This document shows, one piece after another, positions 33,267 through 42,232 of a DNA stretch of 64,000 nt. How positions within the stretch are numbered: position 1 is the first letter of the stretch; each line of letters starts with the position of its first letter. The stretch spans positions 62,001 through 126,000 of the forward strand of contig DASXLB010000022.1 in assembly GCA_036496585.1 (NCBI GenBank). Reading direction: 5' to 3'. Source of the DNA: Vicinamibacterales bacterium (GTDB lineage Bacteria > Acidobacteriota > Vicinamibacteria > Vicinamibacterales > 2-12-FULL-66-21). The notes beneath the pieces were generated by a model. The model had not been told where the DNA came from, did no database searches, and saw only the letters and a list, made by a program, of their open reading frames with translations. The position numbers were made by a program, and so were the translations under genes.

Positions 33267-34244
33267 ATGGGTCCGGAAATCTCCGTCGTCATTCCGATGC
33301 GGAACGAGGCGCCGAACGTCGACGACCTCTACCGCGAGCTGACCACGACGCTGACGGCCTTCGGCCGCACGTACGAGCTGGTGATGGTCGACGACGGGAG
33401 TACCGACGAGACGTTTACCCTGCTCGCGGCGCTGCAGGCCAAAGACAGCCGCCTGCGGGTGATCCGGTTCCGGCGCAACTTCGGCCAGACGGCGGCGTTC
33501 GCGGCGGGCTTCCGCCACGCCCGCGGCGCCTGCATCATCACCTCCGACGGCGATCGGCAGAACGATCCGGCCGACATTCCCGCGCTGGTCGACATGCTCG
33601 AATCGCAGAAACTCGACATCGTCTGCGGCTGGCGCAAGGACCGCAAGGATCCGTTCCTCAACCGGCGGCTGCCGTCGATGATCGCCAACGCGGTGATCTC
33701 CCGTGCCACCGGCGTCCGGCTGCACGACTACGGCTGCTCGTTGAAGGTGTTCCGCGCCGAAGTCGTGAAGCAGATGAAGCTCTATGGTGAGATGCACCGC
33801 TTCCTGCCGGCGATCGCCAGCGAATTCGGCGTGACCATCGGCGAGCGGGCGGTGAATCACCGCAAGCGCACGCACGGCAAATCGCACTATGGCATCACCC
33901 GGACCTTCCGCGTGATCCTCGACCTCATGACGGTGAAGTTCTTGAGCAGCTATTCGACTCGTCCGCTGCAGATGTTCGGCAGCGTCGGCATGATCCTGAA
34001 TCTTTTCGGCTTCCTCGCCGGCGCGCGCGTCGTCTACGAGCGGTTCTTCGGCTACCAGTCGGCGAACCGCCCGCTGCTGTTCGTCAGCATCGCGTTGATT
34101 CTCGGCGGCATGCAGTTTCTGGCGACCGGCCTCGTCGCCGAGTTGATGGCGCGGACCTATCACGAGTCGCAGGACAAGCCGACCTACGTCATCAAGGAAA
34201 TCCGGGAGACGCCTCCGGTTCGCGGCGAGTTGATCAGTGCATAA
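33267..34244 (+). CDS. GT2 glycosyltransferase, DPM1/GtrB/ArnC type
   Basis: A 325-residue polyprenyl-phosphate glycosyltransferase-like protein. GT-A domain: VVIPMRNEAPNVDDLY, MVDDGSTDETF (nucleotide-sugar Asp pair), FRRNFGQTAAFAAGF and ITSDGDRQNDPADIP (DxD-like metal site), then YGCSLKVFRAEVVK and KSHYGITRTFRV. Two C-terminal TM helices (about 235-260 and 275-295) anchor it, as in GtrB and ArnC. It would transfer a sugar from a nucleotide to undecaprenyl phosphate, feeding the GT-C enzymes in this region. Confidence 0.88.
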   Translation: MGPEISVVIPMRNEAPNVDDLYRELTTTLTAFGRTYELVMVDDGSTDETFTLLAALQAKDSRLRVIRFRRNFGQTAAFAAGFRHARGACIITSDGDRQNDPADIPALVDMLESQKLDIVCGWRKDRKDPFLNRRLPSMIANAVISRATGVRLHDYGCSLKVFRAEVVKQMKLYGEMHRFLPAIASEFGVTIGERAVNHRKRTHGKSHYGITRTFRVILDLMTVKFLSSYSTRPLQMFGSVGMILNLFGFLAGARVVYERFFGYQSANRPLLFVSIALILGGMQFLATGLVAELMARTYHESQDKPTYVIKEIRETPPVRGELISA

Positions 34245-35163
34245 GGCGAGGCTCGTCTGCGCGATCGCGTTGGCGGCCGCCGGTTCGCTGTGCCTGGCGG
34301 CGTGCGGCGGCTCGAAGCAGCCGACGTCGCCGAGTACGGGCGGCGGTGGCGGCGGTGGCGGCTCGCAGACCCCGCCGGCCAACGCCCTGCCGGTGATCGA
34401 TTCGTTCACCGTGCAGGGGAGCCGCGCGCCGCAGGAGCCGGCGAACTTCGCCGACGTCGGCGAGACGATCGCGGTCTCGGCCAAGGCGCACGACGACGAC
34501 ACGCCGGCGGCGCAGCTCGAGTACCAGTGGTCGGCCACCGTCGGGACGTTCAGCGGCAGCGGCGCCAGCGTGAACTGGACGGCGCCGTCGACCGCCTCGA
34601 CACCGCTCGACGTGACGATCACGCTGACGCTCGTCGACCACTACGGCTTCGCCGGGCAGGCGCCGACGTTCACGCAGAGCGTCAGCGGCGCCGCGTTCCT
34701 GTCGCTGCACGATTCGGTGAAGGAAGTGGGGGCGCTGGCGCGCCAGTTCCTGCTCGACTTCTCCGACTCCACGGTGCCGGTCGCCACGGTCATGCGGAAT
34801 TTCGATCCGACGTGTACGGCCGAAACCGAGGACGTCACGTTCAACCGGCAGCACCTGCGAATCACCTCCTACGACATCGGGCAGCCGACAGTCGTGATCC
34901 CGTTCGGCAATGCGTTCTGCACCGCCATCAACCAGGCGGATCACGCGCGCACACAGCACGGCGACGCCTGCTCGGGCACGCCGTCGCACTGGGTCTCGAC
35001 GCTGCTCGACAACAACACCGTGCAGGTCGTCGACGGCACCGACTGGATCACCGGCTTCTACAAGCCGGCGCTGAAGGCCTGGAAACTGTGCGACAGCCAG
35101 TTCACCGGCACGTGCAAGGGGTGCAGCGTGGCGGGGGCGTCGGCGCTGAAGTACTTCCGCTGA
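34237..35163 (+). CDS. Lipoprotein with Ig-like domain and poly-Gly linker
   Basis: A 308-residue lipoprotein. Lipobox LCLAACGG, a low-complexity spacer with eight consecutive Gly, an Ig/PKD-like domain (about 50-140; QYQWSATVGTFSGSGASVNWTAP), and a C-terminal alpha/beta region with six Cys (e.g. DPTCTAE, NAFCTAIN, KLCDSQFTGTCKGCS) that resembles no family I can name. GTG 34237 start overlaps the GT2 gene end by eight bases, so they are coupled. Likely outer-membrane or cell-surface. Confidence 0.7.
   Translation: MHKARLVCAIALAAAGSLCLAACGGSKQPTSPSTGGGGGGGGSQTPPANALPVIDSFTVQGSRAPQEPANFADVGETIAVSAKAHDDDTPAAQLEYQWSATVGTFSGSGASVNWTAPSTASTPLDVTITLTLVDHYGFAGQAPTFTQSVSGAAFLSLHDSVKEVGALARQFLLDFSDSTVPVATVMRNFDPTCTAETEDVTFNRQHLRITSYDIGQPTVVIPFGNAFCTAINQADHARTQHGDACSGTPSHWVSTLLDNNTVQVVDGTDWITGFYKPALKAWKLCDSQFTGTCKGCSVAGASALKYFR
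34337..34363 (+). repeat. GGC/GGT trinucleotide tract (poly-Gly linker)
   Basis: In-frame run of glycine codons coding the linker after the lipobox. Length change in units of three would alter linker length without a frameshift. Confidence 0.6.
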
Positions 35164-35224
35164 CGAGCGGCGTCGGCGACAGTCGGACGAGCCAGTATCT
35201 TGTTCGGTACAGAAGTGTCGCGCG

Positions 35225-36262
35225 TCAGATATCTCGCGTAGAAACGACGGCGCCCGACTCTGTCTCCAGCGTTCGGCGCAGCCCTTCCGGCAGCATCACC
35301 AGCGGCAGCCGGTTCTGCGACAGGAACTTCCGCGCGTCGTACCAGAAGCCGTCGTCGACGACGAGCGTGAGTCGCCAGTAGGTGACGTGCAGTCGGCGGG
35401 GCACCAGCGCGCCGACGAGCGGGCTCCAGGCCACACGCCGCATCACGCTCCACGCGAAGCCCGGCACACGCAAAGGGCGCTGGCGGCGGGCCAGGACGGC
35501 CGCAATGTCGGTTGCGATATCCGCAAGCGTGACGTCCTCACCGCTGCCAAGGCAGTAGATCTCGTTGGCCGCGTCGGCGCGCACGCCGAGATCGATCAGA
35601 ATCGCGCCGACGTCGTCGACGAAGATGACCGACGTCTTGCCGGGCCAGTTGACGCGGCTGATCAGCCCACCCCCCTGCACGCCGGTGATCAGCAAATCGA
35701 ACATGCCGCCCTGCTTGCCGCCCGGACCGTAGACGGTCGGCAGCCGGTTGATCGTCCACGTGTATCCCAGGCGCGCCGCGGCGTCCTGAATGATGCGTTC
35801 GCCGCCGAGCTTGGTGACGCCGTAGGCGGTGCGCGGCGTGTAGGGTGACGTCTCCGTGATGGGCCCGCTCGCAATGCCGGCGCGATCGTGGACGGCGATG
35901 GAGCTGGTGTAGACGAGGCGTCCGCCGCGGATCGATTCACCCAGCCAGGCGAGCAGGTTCGCCGTGCCGGCGTCGTTGACGCGGTGCTCTTCTTCGGGCG
36001 TATCGGTGTCGATGTTCGCGCCGAGGTGGAACACGAGGTCGACGCGGGGCGGCGGAGCAGAGGCAGAGATCGGCGCCTGGGTCAGGTCGCCCTCGATCAC
36101 CGTGACCCCCGCCTGGCGGAAACGCTCGGCGGCGGCGGCTTCGTGCGGCTTGCTGGCCGTGTGCGAGAGCAGGGTGATACTGGCGGCGCCGAAGCGATCG
36201 ATCAACTGGGGCATCAACCGCCCGCCGATGAAGCCGGTGCCCCCGGTGACGAAGACGGTCAT
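35225..36262 (-). CDS. NAD-dependent epimerase/dehydratase (extended SDR)
   Basis: A 345-residue extended short-chain dehydrogenase. Rossmann motif VTGGTGFIGGRL (residues 5-16) and catalytic Tyr-x3-Lys in TAYGVTKLGGE; VYTSSIAVHD holds the Ser/Thr. The C-terminal part (FAWSVMRRVAWSPLVGAL) is typical of nucleotide-sugar or 3-beta-HSD-like epimerases. It is the third gene of a leftward unit; its ATG overlaps the stop of the GT-C gene (ATGA). Substrate unknown; a sugar nucleotide or lipid-linked sugar is likely from the neighbours. Confidence 0.85.
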   Translation of the reverse strand: MTVFVTGGTGFIGGRLMPQLIDRFGAASITLLSHTASKPHEAAAAERFRQAGVTVIEGDLTQAPISASAPPPRVDLVFHLGANIDTDTPEEEHRVNDAGTANLLAWLGESIRGGRLVYTSSIAVHDRAGIASGPITETSPYTPRTAYGVTKLGGERIIQDAAARLGYTWTINRLPTVYGPGGKQGGMFDLLITGVQGGGLISRVNWPGKTSVIFVDDVGAILIDLGVRADAANEIYCLGSGEDVTLADIATDIAAVLARRQRPLRVPGFAWSVMRRVAWSPLVGALVPRRLHVTYWRLTLVVDDGFWYDARKFLSQNRLPLVMLPEGLRRTLETESGAVVSTRDI

Positions 36263-37977
36263 CCGCCGAAGGCCGGCGCGCCGGCGCGCTTGAAGACGAA
36301 CACGCGCGGATGATCGAAGAGGCGGAACGTCAGCTCCGCGGCGTCGTCATCGATCTGCACACCGAACAGCGACGGATAGACCTTGAATGTCTTGATCTGC
36401 TCGAAACCGAGACGGCCGGCGAAGAGATCGTCGTAGTACTTCTTGACGGCGGCGTGCGGTCCTTCCGGCAGGTGCTGGTAGAACTGCAGGTAGGTGTCGT
36501 CCATCACGATGTAGTCTACCTGCGCGAGGCGCGACTCGATGTAGGCGCGCTTGGCGTCTTCCGGCACGTGGCGATCGTAGAGATAGACGTAGGTGTCGAG
36601 TGCCACGAAGTGGTACTGGTCGTCGCGCACGCCGCCGTGCTCGGACGGACGCAGCAGGTAATCCCGGTTGAAATCGGTCCGGGTCAGGTATTCGCCGAAC
36701 GGCACCATGTTCTGGGACGGTTCGATCAGCACCTTCGCGCCGAGCGGCACGTGGTGGAGGACCCAGGCTGACGCCGTGAGCCGCGCGTCCGGGGCGACGA
36801 AGACGTGAAGATAGGCGGCGGCCCAGAGCGCCGTGGTGCCGACCACGATCCAGTTGACCGCGAGGCCCAGCCGGCGGCGCGGCGCTGCGACGAGATCCGA
36901 GCCGAGTACGCCGGCCGCGATCGCGAGCGCCGGCACCAGCGGCACGGCATAACGTGCAAACGGAGTAATCGTGCGGCCGGCGACGAGAACGTAAGCGACC
37001 GTGAACGCCGCGCCGACGGCGGCGCCGCGCTCTTTCTTCCAGAACAGCCAGACGACTCCGGCGAGCCCGGCCAGCTCGAAGGCAGGACCGAGTCCCCACC
37101 ACAGCAGGTTGGTGAACCAGAACAGGTGCGGAGAGGCCACATCGGCGAACTGGGCGGTCCAGATCGGCTTCCACGCGCCGGTGAGCGGCGCCGTCACCCA
37201 GTCGCGGATGTCGGTGCGCGCCTTGTCCCAGTAGAGCAGCGGCAGAGGATCCGCGACGAAGAACAGCACGAGGGCGATGAGGCCCGGGACGCACGCGCGG
37301 ATGGCGCGGCGCAGCATGCCGGCGACGTCGAGCGACGGGGCCGCCAGGACGTAGGCGAGTCCGATCACTGGCGCGAGAAACACCGCGGTGTACTTGCACA
37401 GCAGTGCCGCCGCGAACGCGGCCCCGACAGCGACGTCTCGAGGCAGGCTGATGCCGCGCTCCAGGACCCGCATCAGCGCATAGAGGGTGACCACGCTGAA
37501 GAAGGTCATCGGGATGTCGACGGTGAAGAAATGCGACTCACGCAGGTGCATCACGCCGAACGCGACGAGCGCCGCCGCCAGCAGGCCCGCGCGCACCCCG
37601 CCGATTCGCCGGGCGATCGCGTAGACCACGGGAATCGTCGCCGTGCCGACGGCTGCCGAGATCAGGCGCCCCATGATCATGAACGTGACTTCGTCGCGCG
37701 GGGCGTTCAGCAGCAGCGGATGGCGGGCGGCGATTTCGTAGAGCTTCCGGACCACGAGCAGCACGTACATCGGCCCCGGCGAGTACATGAAGAACTTGGG
37801 CGACATCGCCGCCTCGCGGAAGCTGCGGGTCATGGCATCCGCGGCCGCGAACACCACGTGCTCGTCGATGTGGAAGTGGTAGTAGGGGGCGCCCCAGCCC
37901 AGGTTGTAGAAACGCAGGAACGCTCCGGCGGCGACGATCAGCAGCAGCCAGAGGCGCGCGCGCAGGGACGCCGTCAC
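36259..37977 (-). CDS. ArnT/PMT-like GT-C glycosyltransferase
   Basis: A 572-residue polytopic protein of the GT39/ArnT-like group. After helix 1 is HFHIDEHVVFAAADAM, carrying the D-E catalytic acidic pair of the first periplasmic loop; about ten more helices follow and then a C-terminal periplasmic domain (about 430-560; VDYIVMDDTYLQFYQ). It would transfer a sugar from a polyprenyl-phosphate donor. GTG 37977 is preferred because it overlaps the upstream stop (GTGA) and begins just before helix 1; TTG 38025 is the upstream alternative. Coupled with a GT2 and an epimerase. Confidence 0.82.
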   Translation of the reverse strand: MTASLRARLWLLLIVAAGAFLRFYNLGWGAPYYHFHIDEHVVFAAADAMTRSFREAAMSPKFFMYSPGPMYVLLVVRKLYEIAARHPLLLNAPRDEVTFMIMGRLISAAVGTATIPVVYAIARRIGGVRAGLLAAALVAFGVMHLRESHFFTVDIPMTFFSVVTLYALMRVLERGISLPRDVAVGAAFAAALLCKYTAVFLAPVIGLAYVLAAPSLDVAGMLRRAIRACVPGLIALVLFFVADPLPLLYWDKARTDIRDWVTAPLTGAWKPIWTAQFADVASPHLFWFTNLLWWGLGPAFELAGLAGVVWLFWKKERGAAVGAAFTVAYVLVAGRTITPFARYAVPLVPALAIAAGVLGSDLVAAPRRRLGLAVNWIVVGTTALWAAAYLHVFVAPDARLTASAWVLHHVPLGAKVLIEPSQNMVPFGEYLTRTDFNRDYLLRPSEHGGVRDDQYHFVALDTYVYLYDRHVPEDAKRAYIESRLAQVDYIVMDDTYLQFYQHLPEGPHAAVKKYYDDLFAGRLGFEQIKTFKVYPSLFGVQIDDDAAELTFRLFDHPRVFVFKRAGAPAFGG

Positions 37978-38651
37978 ATCAGATTGCGGAAGAACGACCA
38001 CAGGTACGCCGCCCACAGCTTCCAAACGCTGACTTTCGAGGTGCCCCAGCGCCGCTCGTACTCGTGGGTCGGCACTTCGTCGACCCGGTAGCCGAGCTTC
38101 AGCGCCCGCATCAGCATTTCCTGCTCGATGGTCGTCAGGTTCGACTTGAGCCCGAGCTTGCGTCCGACGTCGCGGCGGATGGCCCGGAAGCCGTTCTGGC
38201 TGTCGGTCAGGCGCGAGCCGAAGCGGTAATTGATGGCCAGCATGATGATCTGCGAGCCGCTGTAGCGGATGAACTGCTCGAGCGTCCCGTGCAGTTCGTC
38301 GCTTCCGCCCTTGCCGCGCGACCCGATGACCATGTCGGCCGCGCCGGCCTTGATCGGGCCGACCAGGGCCGGGATGTCCTTGGGATCGTGGGAGCCGTCG
38401 GCGTCGATGAACACCACGATCTCGCTGGCGGCGGTCTCGAGCGCGCGGCGCAGGGCCTCCCCCTTGCCCTTGCCGCCGTCGAGCTCGACCCGTGCGCCGT
38501 GCTGTCCGGCGATCTCGCGCGTGCGATCGGTCGAGTGGCCGTCGATGACGAGTACTTCGTCGGCGTACGGGCGTACACTGTCGACGATCTCGCCGATCAG
38601 CCCTTCTTCGTTTTTTGTCGGAACGACAACCGTGACGCGGTCGGCAGACAA
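37974..38651 (-). CDS. GT2 glycosyltransferase (dolichol-phosphate-mannose-like)
   Basis: About 225 residues. GT-A motifs: VVVPTKNEEGLIGEIV, VLVIDGHSTDRT, GKGEALRRALE, VFIDADGSHDPKDIPAL (metal-binding DADGS) and SQNGFRAIRRDV, EQEMLMRALK. It resembles DPM1-like enzymes without C-terminal helices. I place the start at TTG 38651 because a strong promoter (38667-38696) lies downstream of the in-frame ATG 38738; an ATG-initiated protein would be 29 residues longer and would need a different promoter. Followed by a GT-C gene with GTGA overlap. Confidence 0.8.
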   Translation of the reverse strand: MSADRVTVVVPTKNEEGLIGEIVDSVRPYADEVLVIDGHSTDRTREIAGQHGARVELDGGKGKGEALRRALETAASEIVVFIDADGSHDPKDIPALVGPIKAGAADMVIGSRGKGGSDELHGTLEQFIRYSGSQIIMLAINYRFGSRLTDSQNGFRAIRRDVGRKLGLKSNLTTIEQEMLMRALKLGYRVDEVPTHEYERRWGTSKVSVWKLWAAYLWSFFRNLM

Positions 38652-38666
38652 GCTCAGATCCCAGTA

Positions 38667-38696
38667 AGTATATGGAAACGCCGAGGTAAGGGTCAA
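38667..38696 (-). promoter_or_regulatory. Sigma70 promoter of leftward GT2 operon
   Basis: Minus-strand TTGACC (38696-38691), an 18-bp spacer and TATACT (38672-38667). Transcription would begin near 38660, only about ten bases before TTG 38651. Confidence 0.65.
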
Positions 38697-38703
38697 GGCG
38701 GCA

Positions 38704-38732
38704 TTGACCTCGACGGGGCCGTCTGTTACGAT
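38704..38732 (+). promoter_or_regulatory. Sigma70 promoter of rightward radical-SAM operon
   Basis: TTGACC (38704-38709), 17-bp spacer and TACGAT (38727-38732). Transcription would begin about 38740, 14 bases before ATG 38754. It is back to back with the leftward promoter, eight bases apart. Confidence 0.65.
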
Positions 38733-38753
38733 CGACATGTTCTTGAACGCAGG

Positions 38754-39854
38754 ATGCTGACCAAACAGATCGGCTTTGGCGCGGCGATTGTCAGCGCCAA
38801 CGTCCGCAGCCCGGCCCTCCCGTACAAAGTCACGTTCGTCGCCACCTACCACTGCAACTTCCGCTGCGAGATGTGCAACATCTGGCAGAAGAAGAGCGTG
38901 AACGAGATGACGCCGGCGGAGATCGCGCTGTTCTTCGAGCGCTGGCCGCAGTTCAAGTGGGTGCAGCTCACCGGCGGCGAGCTGATGATGCGCCGCGACA
39001 TCGACGAGGTGATGGCGGCGATCCAGACGTCCTGCCGGTCGCTCTATCTGGTCAGCTTTCCGACGACCGGCTGGTTCGGCGACAAGACGGTGAAGCTCGT
39101 CGAGAACACCTTGAAACGCGGCATCGGGCGGCTGATGGTCACGATCAGCATCGACGGTCCCAAGGCGGTGCACGAAGAGATGCGCGGCCTGCCGGGCGCC
39201 TGGGACAAGGGGATCGCCACCTTCCGACGGCTGCGTGCTCTCAACGGCCCGCACTTCCAGACCGTGATCGGCATGACGCTGCTCGGCAAGAATGCCGGGC
39301 TCGTCGACGAGACGGTCGCCGCGATCCGCGAGGCCATCCCCGATTTCGACCGCCGCGAAATGCACCTGAACATCGGCCACGAATCGGGACACTACTACGA
39401 CAACAAGGGCGTCGGCTCGCGTATGGCGCCCGAACATGCCAAGGTCGTGAAGGCGATCGAAGATCATCGCCGCGCCATCGGCACCGGCATCCATCCGGTG
39501 AATTTCCTCGAGCACCGCTACCAGGCGCTGGTCGGCGCGTACTACGAGACGGGCCGCTCGCCGCTGCCGTGTACCGCGCTCTCGACCTCGTGCTTCATCG
39601 ATCCGTACTGGAACGTCTTCGCCTGCTCGATCTGGGACGCGCAGGTCGGTAATCTGCGCGACAACGGGTTCGACCTGAAGGCGCTGTGGGATTCGCCGGT
39701 CCGCACGGCGCGGCGGCAGGACGTGATCGACGAGAGCTGCCCGCACTGCTGGACGCCCTGCGAGGCGTATCCGACGATCCTCGGCAATCTGGCCCGCGCC
39801 GTACGGCCCGCCGCGCCGCAGCAGCCCCCGCTTCCCGCGGAAGCGGCCCGCTGA
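38754..39854 (+). CDS. Radical SAM / SPASM-like protein
   Basis: A 366-residue radical SAM enzyme. Cluster motif C34-NFR-C38-EM-C41 (the CxxxCxxC triad that binds [4Fe-4S] and S-adenosylmethionine), followed by QLTGGELMMR (the GGE loop) and a TISIDGPKAVHEEMRG segment. The C-terminal third has a SPASM-like set of Cys (PCTALSTSCFID..NVFACSIWD, ESCPHCWTPC) for auxiliary clusters. Substrate unknown; neighbours suggest modification of an envelope lipid, sugar or peptide. It starts a rightward unit with an epimerase and a second radical SAM gene. Confidence 0.87.
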   Translation: MLTKQIGFGAAIVSANVRSPALPYKVTFVATYHCNFRCEMCNIWQKKSVNEMTPAEIALFFERWPQFKWVQLTGGELMMRRDIDEVMAAIQTSCRSLYLVSFPTTGWFGDKTVKLVENTLKRGIGRLMVTISIDGPKAVHEEMRGLPGAWDKGIATFRRLRALNGPHFQTVIGMTLLGKNAGLVDETVAAIREAIPDFDRREMHLNIGHESGHYYDNKGVGSRMAPEHAKVVKAIEDHRRAIGTGIHPVNFLEHRYQALVGAYYETGRSPLPCTALSTSCFIDPYWNVFACSIWDAQVGNLRDNGFDLKALWDSPVRTARRQDVIDESCPHCWTPCEAYPTILGNLARAVRPAAPQQPPLPAEAAR

Positions 39855-39867
39855 CGCGTCGCGTCGC

Positions 39868-40908
39868 ATGAGCACCGTTCTCGTGACCGGCGGCGCCGGG
39901 TTCCTCGGCGTCAACCTGCTTCGCTACCTGCGCGACCGCGGCTACGGCCTGGTCTCACTCGACATCGCTGATTTTCCCTACCCGGATCTGCAGGGCGTCG
40001 TGCGGGTCGTGCGCGGCGACATCCGCAAACCGGCCGACGTCGAGACCGCCATGGCTGGCGTCGATCTGGTCGTCCACTGCGCGGCAGCGCTGCCGCTCTA
40101 TCCGCCCGACGACATCCACACGACCGACGTCGACGGCACGCGGCGCGTGCTCGAGTCGGCGAAGGCGCACGGCGTCAGCCGCGTCGTGCACATCTCGTCG
40201 ACCGCGGTCTACGGCATTCCGCAGCACATCCCGGTCGTCGAGACCGATCCGCTCCATTCCGTGGGACCCTACGGCAAGGCCAAGGTCGAGGCTGAAGAGG
40301 TCTGCGACGAGTTCCGCCGGCAGGGGGTCACCGTTCCGATCATCAGGCCGAAATCGTTCGTCGGCCCGGAGCGGCTCGGCGTCTTCGCGTTGTTCTACGA
40401 TTGGGCGGCCGACGGGCGAGGGTTTCCGATTCTCGGCAACGGCCGAAACCGCTACCAGCTGCTCGACGTCGAGGATCTCTGCGGGGCCATTCTGCTGTGC
40501 CTGACGCTGCCGCCCGAACGCGTCAACGACACGTTCAACATCGGCGCGAAGCAGTTCCTGACGATGCGCGAGGACTACCAGGCGGTCCTCGACAAGGCGG
40601 GATTCGGGAAGAAGATTACCGGCCTGCCAGCCGCGCCCGCCATCCTGACGCTGCGGGTGCTCGAGGCGCTCGGGCTGTCGCCGCTCTACAAGTGGGTCTA
40701 CGAAACAGCGGCGAAGGACTCCGTCGTCGGCATCGAGAAGGCGGAGCGGGGGATTGGGTATACGCCGAAGTTCTCGAACCGCGACGCGCTGCTGCGCAAC
40801 TTCGAGTGGTATCTCGCGCACCGCGACCAGTTCCGAGACGCCTCCGGCGTCTCCCACCGCGTTCCGTGGAAGCAGGGCGCGCTCGGGTTCGCCAAGAAGT
40901 TCTTTTAG
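39868..40908 (+). CDS. NAD-dependent epimerase/dehydratase
   Basis: A 346-residue extended SDR. GGAGFLGVNLLRYL is the Rossmann motif (residues 8-21), VHISSTAVYG the catalytic Ser, and VGPYGKAKVEAEE the Tyr-x3-Lys. The C-terminal substrate region is typical of nucleotide-sugar epimerases (GNGRNRYQLLDVEDLCGA). It lies 13 bp after one radical SAM gene and 65 bp before another; the later gene has its own -10, so all three may be co-regulated. Substrate unknown. Confidence 0.86.
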   Translation: MSTVLVTGGAGFLGVNLLRYLRDRGYGLVSLDIADFPYPDLQGVVRVVRGDIRKPADVETAMAGVDLVVHCAAALPLYPPDDIHTTDVDGTRRVLESAKAHGVSRVVHISSTAVYGIPQHIPVVETDPLHSVGPYGKAKVEAEEVCDEFRRQGVTVPIIRPKSFVGPERLGVFALFYDWAADGRGFPILGNGRNRYQLLDVEDLCGAILLCLTLPPERVNDTFNIGAKQFLTMREDYQAVLDKAGFGKKITGLPAAPAILTLRVLEALGLSPLYKWVYETAAKDSVVGIEKAERGIGYTPKFSNRDALLRNFEWYLAHRDQFRDASGVSHRVPWKQGALGFAKKFF

Positions 40909-40954
40909 CGTTTCCCCCTGGCCTCGGGTTCGGCGCACGGCCGTCGCGTCACTC

Positions 40955-40963
40955 TGCTAGAAT
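40955..40963 (+). promoter_or_regulatory. Extended -10 promoter of second radical SAM gene
   Basis: TGC-TAGAAT (extended -10, 40955-40963) with the GTG start at 40974, so the leader is at most a few bases. No -35 needed for an extended -10. Confidence 0.5.
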
Positions 40964-40973
40964 AGACAAGTCC

Positions 40974-42134
40974 GTGTCCACCAACAGGTTCCGGCTGAAC
41001 TACCTGGCGAAGACGGCGGCTGGCGTGCCGCGCGACCTCGTCAACACGTTCATCAACTCGCGCATCCACCCGATCCGGCCGACGGTGCTGATCTACAACT
41101 GCACCTGGGTGTGCGACGCCAAGTGCGAGATGTGCTCGAACTGGAAGTTCGGCGATCGCAAGAGCGACATGACGCTCGCGCAGCTCGAGCCGGCGCTGGC
41201 GAGTCCGTTCTGGGGCGCGGTCGAGAACCTGAACATCTCGGGCGGCGAGCCGACGACGCGTCTCGATCTACCGGAGATGGTGGCGCTCTTTCACAAGCAC
41301 CTGCCCCGGCTGCGGAAGATCGGCATCAACACCACGGGTCTGACGCCGACGCGCGCGATCCCGATGTTGACCAAGATCGTGAAGTTCTGCGCGGAGAACG
41401 GACTGCTCGTCAGCATCCGCGTCTCGCTCGACGGCATCGGCGACGTCCATGCGCAGGTCCGCCACGTCAAGCAGGCGTTCGAACGCGCCGGCAAGACGAT
41501 CGAGGCGATGCAGGCACTCGCCAGGGAGCACGCGAACTTCCAGTTCGGCATCGCCTCGACGATCTTTGCGACCAACATGGAAGACGCCGAGAACATCCTC
41601 GCCTGGGCGCGGACCAAGGGGCTCGACGTCGTCTTCAACATGCTCCGCTTCACCGACGCGATGCTCCACAACAAGGGCCTCGAGGAGAAAGTCGGATTCA
41701 AGGCGCGCGAAGAGCAGTTCATGCGCCGGTTCTTTCTCGATCGCGTGCAGGAAGAATCGGTGCTGAGCGGCCAGGCCTTCATGTACCTGCACTACGCCGA
41801 CATGATCGCCAACGGCTATCACCGTACGATGCCGTGCCCGTTCCAGAGCCAGGGGCTGCTGCTGAATCCGAACGGCGATCTGCACTACTGCGAGAACTCC
41901 GAGAAGATCGGCAACGTGCTCGACGAATCCGTCGAGTCGCTGTACTTCAAGGCGGAGAACCTGAAGCACCGCCAGCATCTGAAGGACAGCGTCTGCCCGA
42001 CCTGCCTGAGCCCCTGTCAGGTCAACGTCGGCGCCATGAAGCAGTTCGTGCCCTACGCCAAGTTCCTCAAGCGGGCCTATCAGGTCAAGCGGGATCCTGA
42101 GCGGCACGTCGCGACCCTTCCCGTTACACCCTGA
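40974..42134 (+). CDS. Radical SAM / SPASM-like protein
   Basis: A 386-residue radical SAM protein. Motif C47-DAK-C51-EM-C54, then NISGGEPTTR (GGEP loop), VSIRVSLDGIGDVH and a late set of Cys: MPCPFQSQGLLLNPNGDLHYC, and VCPTCLSPC, consistent with SPASM-type auxiliary clusters. It is not a close copy of the radical SAM gene at 38754: spacing and the middle region differ. A hydrophobic N-terminal stretch is absent, so it is cytoplasmic. GTG 40974. Substrate unknown. Its pairing with an epimerase and GT genes is the main clue. Confidence 0.87.
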   Translation: MSTNRFRLNYLAKTAAGVPRDLVNTFINSRIHPIRPTVLIYNCTWVCDAKCEMCSNWKFGDRKSDMTLAQLEPALASPFWGAVENLNISGGEPTTRLDLPEMVALFHKHLPRLRKIGINTTGLTPTRAIPMLTKIVKFCAENGLLVSIRVSLDGIGDVHAQVRHVKQAFERAGKTIEAMQALAREHANFQFGIASTIFATNMEDAENILAWARTKGLDVVFNMLRFTDAMLHNKGLEEKVGFKAREEQFMRRFFLDRVQEESVLSGQAFMYLHYADMIANGYHRTMPCPFQSQGLLLNPNGDLHYCENSEKIGNVLDESVESLYFKAENLKHRQHLKDSVCPTCLSPCQVNVGAMKQFVPYAKFLKRAYQVKRDPERHVATLPVTP

Positions 42135-42232
42135 TCGGGATCGCGGCCGCGCTTGCGGCTGAGCCCGCGCCCGGGAGTCCTGCGGCAATGGAGACGCCGC
42201 GGGACGAGTCCGCCCCGCGGCCGGATGGCACT

